From G965215145 sp965215145 (GTDB taxonomy: Bacteria > Bacteroidota > Rhodothermia > Rhodothermales > JANQRZ01), in the NCBI GenBank assembly GCA_965215145.1, contig OZ244038.1, forward strand, positions 1,612,001 through 1,676,000: a stretch of DNA of 64,000 bases. The letters are read 5' to 3'. A model generated the notes under the pieces. That model was given only the letters and a program-made list of their open reading frames with translations, was not told the DNA's origin and ran no database searches. How positions within the stretch are numbered: the first letter of the stretch is position 1; each line of letters opens with the position of its first letter. Position numbers and translations under genes: made by a program. Shown piece by piece: positions 62,886-64,000 of this stretch.

Positions 62886-63808
62886 CGGCCGCTCCCGAAC
62901 GCGTCGGGGTGGATCGCGCGAGCGAGGGCCTCGGCGCCGTCGGCCAGCCGGGGGCCGGGGCGGAGGAGGAGGTCCGGGTCGATCCCGACGACGCGGCCGT
63001 TGCGGACGGCCGGGAGGTCGCGGAAGGCGGGGTGCGCGTCGATCCATCGCTGCGGGGCGAAGTCAGGGCCGAAGGCGCCGACGATGACCTCGGGCTGCGC
63101 CTCGATCACGAACTCCTCCGAGAGCGTGACCCCCTCGCCCTCGAATCCCCCCGTCACACTCTCGCCACCTGCGAGGCGGATCAGCTCCTGTGTGTACGAG
63201 GCGCCGCCGAAGGCGTAGAGCGTCTCATCCCCGATGAGCAGCAGCACGCGCGGGCGCTCCTCCTGAGCGTGGGTGCGGACGCGGAGCGGTTCGATTCGCG
63301 CCTCGAACCGCTCCGCAGCGGCCTCCGCCTCCCCCCTCGTCCCCAGCAGGTCGCCGATGGTGCGGAGCGCAGCCGGTACGTCGGCGACCTCGTCGAACGA
63401 GAAGAAGTAGGTGGGGACGCCGAGGCCGTCGAGGCGGTCGGCGTCGTCGGGGCGGTTGATGGCGGCGTTGGCGAGCAGGAGGTCCGGCTCCAGCGCGACG
63501 ACGCCCTCGAAGTCGAGCGGGTAGGTGCTGAAGAGCGGGAGCCCGTCGAGGCCCGACGGGAAGTTGTCCGCCTGCGAGTGCCCGGCGAGCCGGTCCGCGC
63601 CGCCGGCCGCGGCGACGAGCTCCGTGAGGTTCGGCGCGAGCGTGAGGATGCGTCCAACAGGCGACTCCACAGCTACCGCCCGCCCGAGGTCGTCGGTGAC
63701 GGCGAATGGCGCCGTCGTTGAGTCCTCGGCGGGCGGTGTCACCCGAGCTTCGCACGCAGCGAAGACGGCGAGCAGGCAGACGAGAAACGGGGTGACACGG
63801 TGGAGCAC
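62882..63808 (-). CDS. BtuF-like substrate-binding lipoprotein
   Basis: This 308-residue periplasmic-binding protein has a lipobox-like FAAC after a hydrophobic start. The clamp-type family blocks are DDLGRAVAVESPVGRILTLAPNLTELV (shown as DDLGRAVAVESP and RILTLAPNLTELV), ALEPDLLLANAAINRP, VPTYFFSFDEVADVPAALRT and VYAFGG-like LYAFGGASYTQELIRLAGG. It fits the cobalamin/heme/siderophore class that works with FecCD permeases. The start is a GTG at 63808. A TACCTTCC lies 23 bases upstream. I looked for a cobalamin riboswitch before it and saw none, so the ligand remains open. Confidence 0.9.
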   Translation of the reverse strand: MLHRVTPFLVCLLAVFAACEARVTPPAEDSTTAPFAVTDDLGRAVAVESPVGRILTLAPNLTELVAAAGGADRLAGHSQADNFPSGLDGLPLFSTYPLDFEGVVALEPDLLLANAAINRPDDADRLDGLGVPTYFFSFDEVADVPAALRTIGDLLGTRGEAEAAAERFEARIEPLRVRTHAQEERPRVLLLIGDETLYAFGGASYTQELIRLAGGESVTGGFEGEGVTLSEEFVIEAQPEVIVGAFGPDFAPQRWIDAHPAFRDLPAVRNGRVVGIDPDLLLRPGPRLADGAEALARAIHPDAFGSGR

Positions 63809-63831
63809 AGCGGGGCGGGGGCGGGGCGGCG

Positions 63832-63839
63832 GGAAGGTA
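63832..63839 (-). promoter_or_regulatory. Putative -7 element of the uptake operon
   Basis: TACCTTCC on the minus strand lies 23 bases before the GTG of the binding protein, at the distance seen for mutS and ppdK. There is no TTG at -33. Confidence 0.35.
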
Positions 63840-63850
63840 CGGGCGCGTTC

Positions 63851-63992
63851 GGACCCCCCGTTCCGGCGGCGCCCCGCAGAGCGGGCCTTGCAGCATCGGG
63901 CCTTGCAGCATCGGAGCTTGCCCTCAGGCGACGCCGAAACCGTCCCCCTTGCGAAGGGGGACAGCCGCGAGCGTGGCGAGCGGCAGGGGTCC
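63851..63992. repeat. 142-base element with inverted ends (copy 3, divergent)
   Basis: It starts with GGACCCCCCG and ends with CAGGGGTCC. Inside lies GTCCCCCTTGCGAAGGGGGAC, shown here as GTCCCCCTT and AAGGGGGAC arms, and CGCGAGCGTGGCGAGCGG, which is the complement-side version of the block in copies 1 and 2. Length and ends fit the family, but the interior is more degenerate. Confidence 0.5.
63883..63912. repeat. Two tandem copies of a 15-base unit
   Basis: GGGCCTTGCAGCATC occurs twice without a gap inside the divergent repeat element at the right end. A third, partial resemblance (GGAGCTTG) follows. Confidence 0.7.
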
Positions 63993-64000
63993 GCCGGCCT

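Noticed and set aside
63809..63850. Cobalamin riboswitch before the BtuF-like gene
   Set aside because: Only about 40 bases lie between the start codon and the repeat element, and I see no B12-box-like sequence.

Overview
The window is very GC-rich (roughly 70% by eye) and gene-dense, with short gaps and many 4-base ATGA start/stop overlaps. Gene content (mutS, recA, dnaK, ppdK, pgsA, pyrE, cinA, an S46 dipeptidyl-peptidase, a LytS/LytR-type pair) and a promoter form of TTG, about 20 bases, TAnnTT fit a high-GC Bacteroidota relative, most likely Rhodothermota (Rubricoccus/Rubrivirga-like). The lineage call is an inference. I see no rRNA, tRNA, CRISPR array or intact transposase.

Layout. 1-5.4 kb: the start of a large secreted FG-GAP protein, divergent from mutS. 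5.4-11.1 kb: a frameshifted PIN-domain toxin, an antitoxin-like gene, small secreted proteins, a DUF421 protein, then a minus-strand set with three tandem paralogues of an unrecognised family, an EcsC-like protein, a PHA-granule-region-type protein and a desaturase. 11.6-20.5 kb: a tightly coupled eight-gene minus-strand operon (cluster A): sugar-type oxidoreductase, MDR dehydrogenase, two glycosyltransferases, a GH1-like/cupin fusion, acyl-CoA dehydrogenase, PIG-L deacetylase and NodS-type methyltransferase. 20.9-33.2 kb: an eleven-gene minus-strand operon (cluster B): GH2 beta-galactosidase, galT, galK, a second GH1-like protein, a glycosyltransferase, DUF2243, metallo-beta-lactamase fold, a YqcI/YcgG (GntA-like)-glycosyltransferase fusion, a FAD-Rieske oxidoreductase, DUF1989 and a VOC protein. 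33.2-35.9 kb: two mobile-looking repeats, UDP-galactopyranose mutase and a TuaH-like glycosyltransferase.

36-54 kb is mostly housekeeping and signalling: a LytTR regulator/sensor pair, tatD, ppdK (promoter overlapped by a perfect LacI-type palindrome), DUF3179, dnaK, pgsA, pyrE, an 8-mer tandem array, cinA, a second two-component pair and recA. 54-64 kb: PAP2 phosphatase, glycerophosphodiesterase, RidA, a Cys-tailed lipoprotein plus small membrane protein, a tandem universal stress protein, a DPP11-like peptidase, a DUF4160-DUF2442 pair, a decayed ExbD fragment and a BtuF/FecCD-type uptake pair.

How it fits together. GH2, galK and galT can turn galactosides into Leloir intermediates. The mutase can make UDP-galactofuranose, and the glycosyltransferases around it could use it. 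Cluster A combines deacetylation, N-methylation-type, acyl-CoA-type and glycosyl-transfer chemistry, which looks like assembly of a modified aminoglycoside or glycolipid; it is the best candidate here for an undescribed pathway. At least two families of dispersed palindromic repeats occur, and three copies run into the coding ends of glycosyltransferase genes of cluster A.
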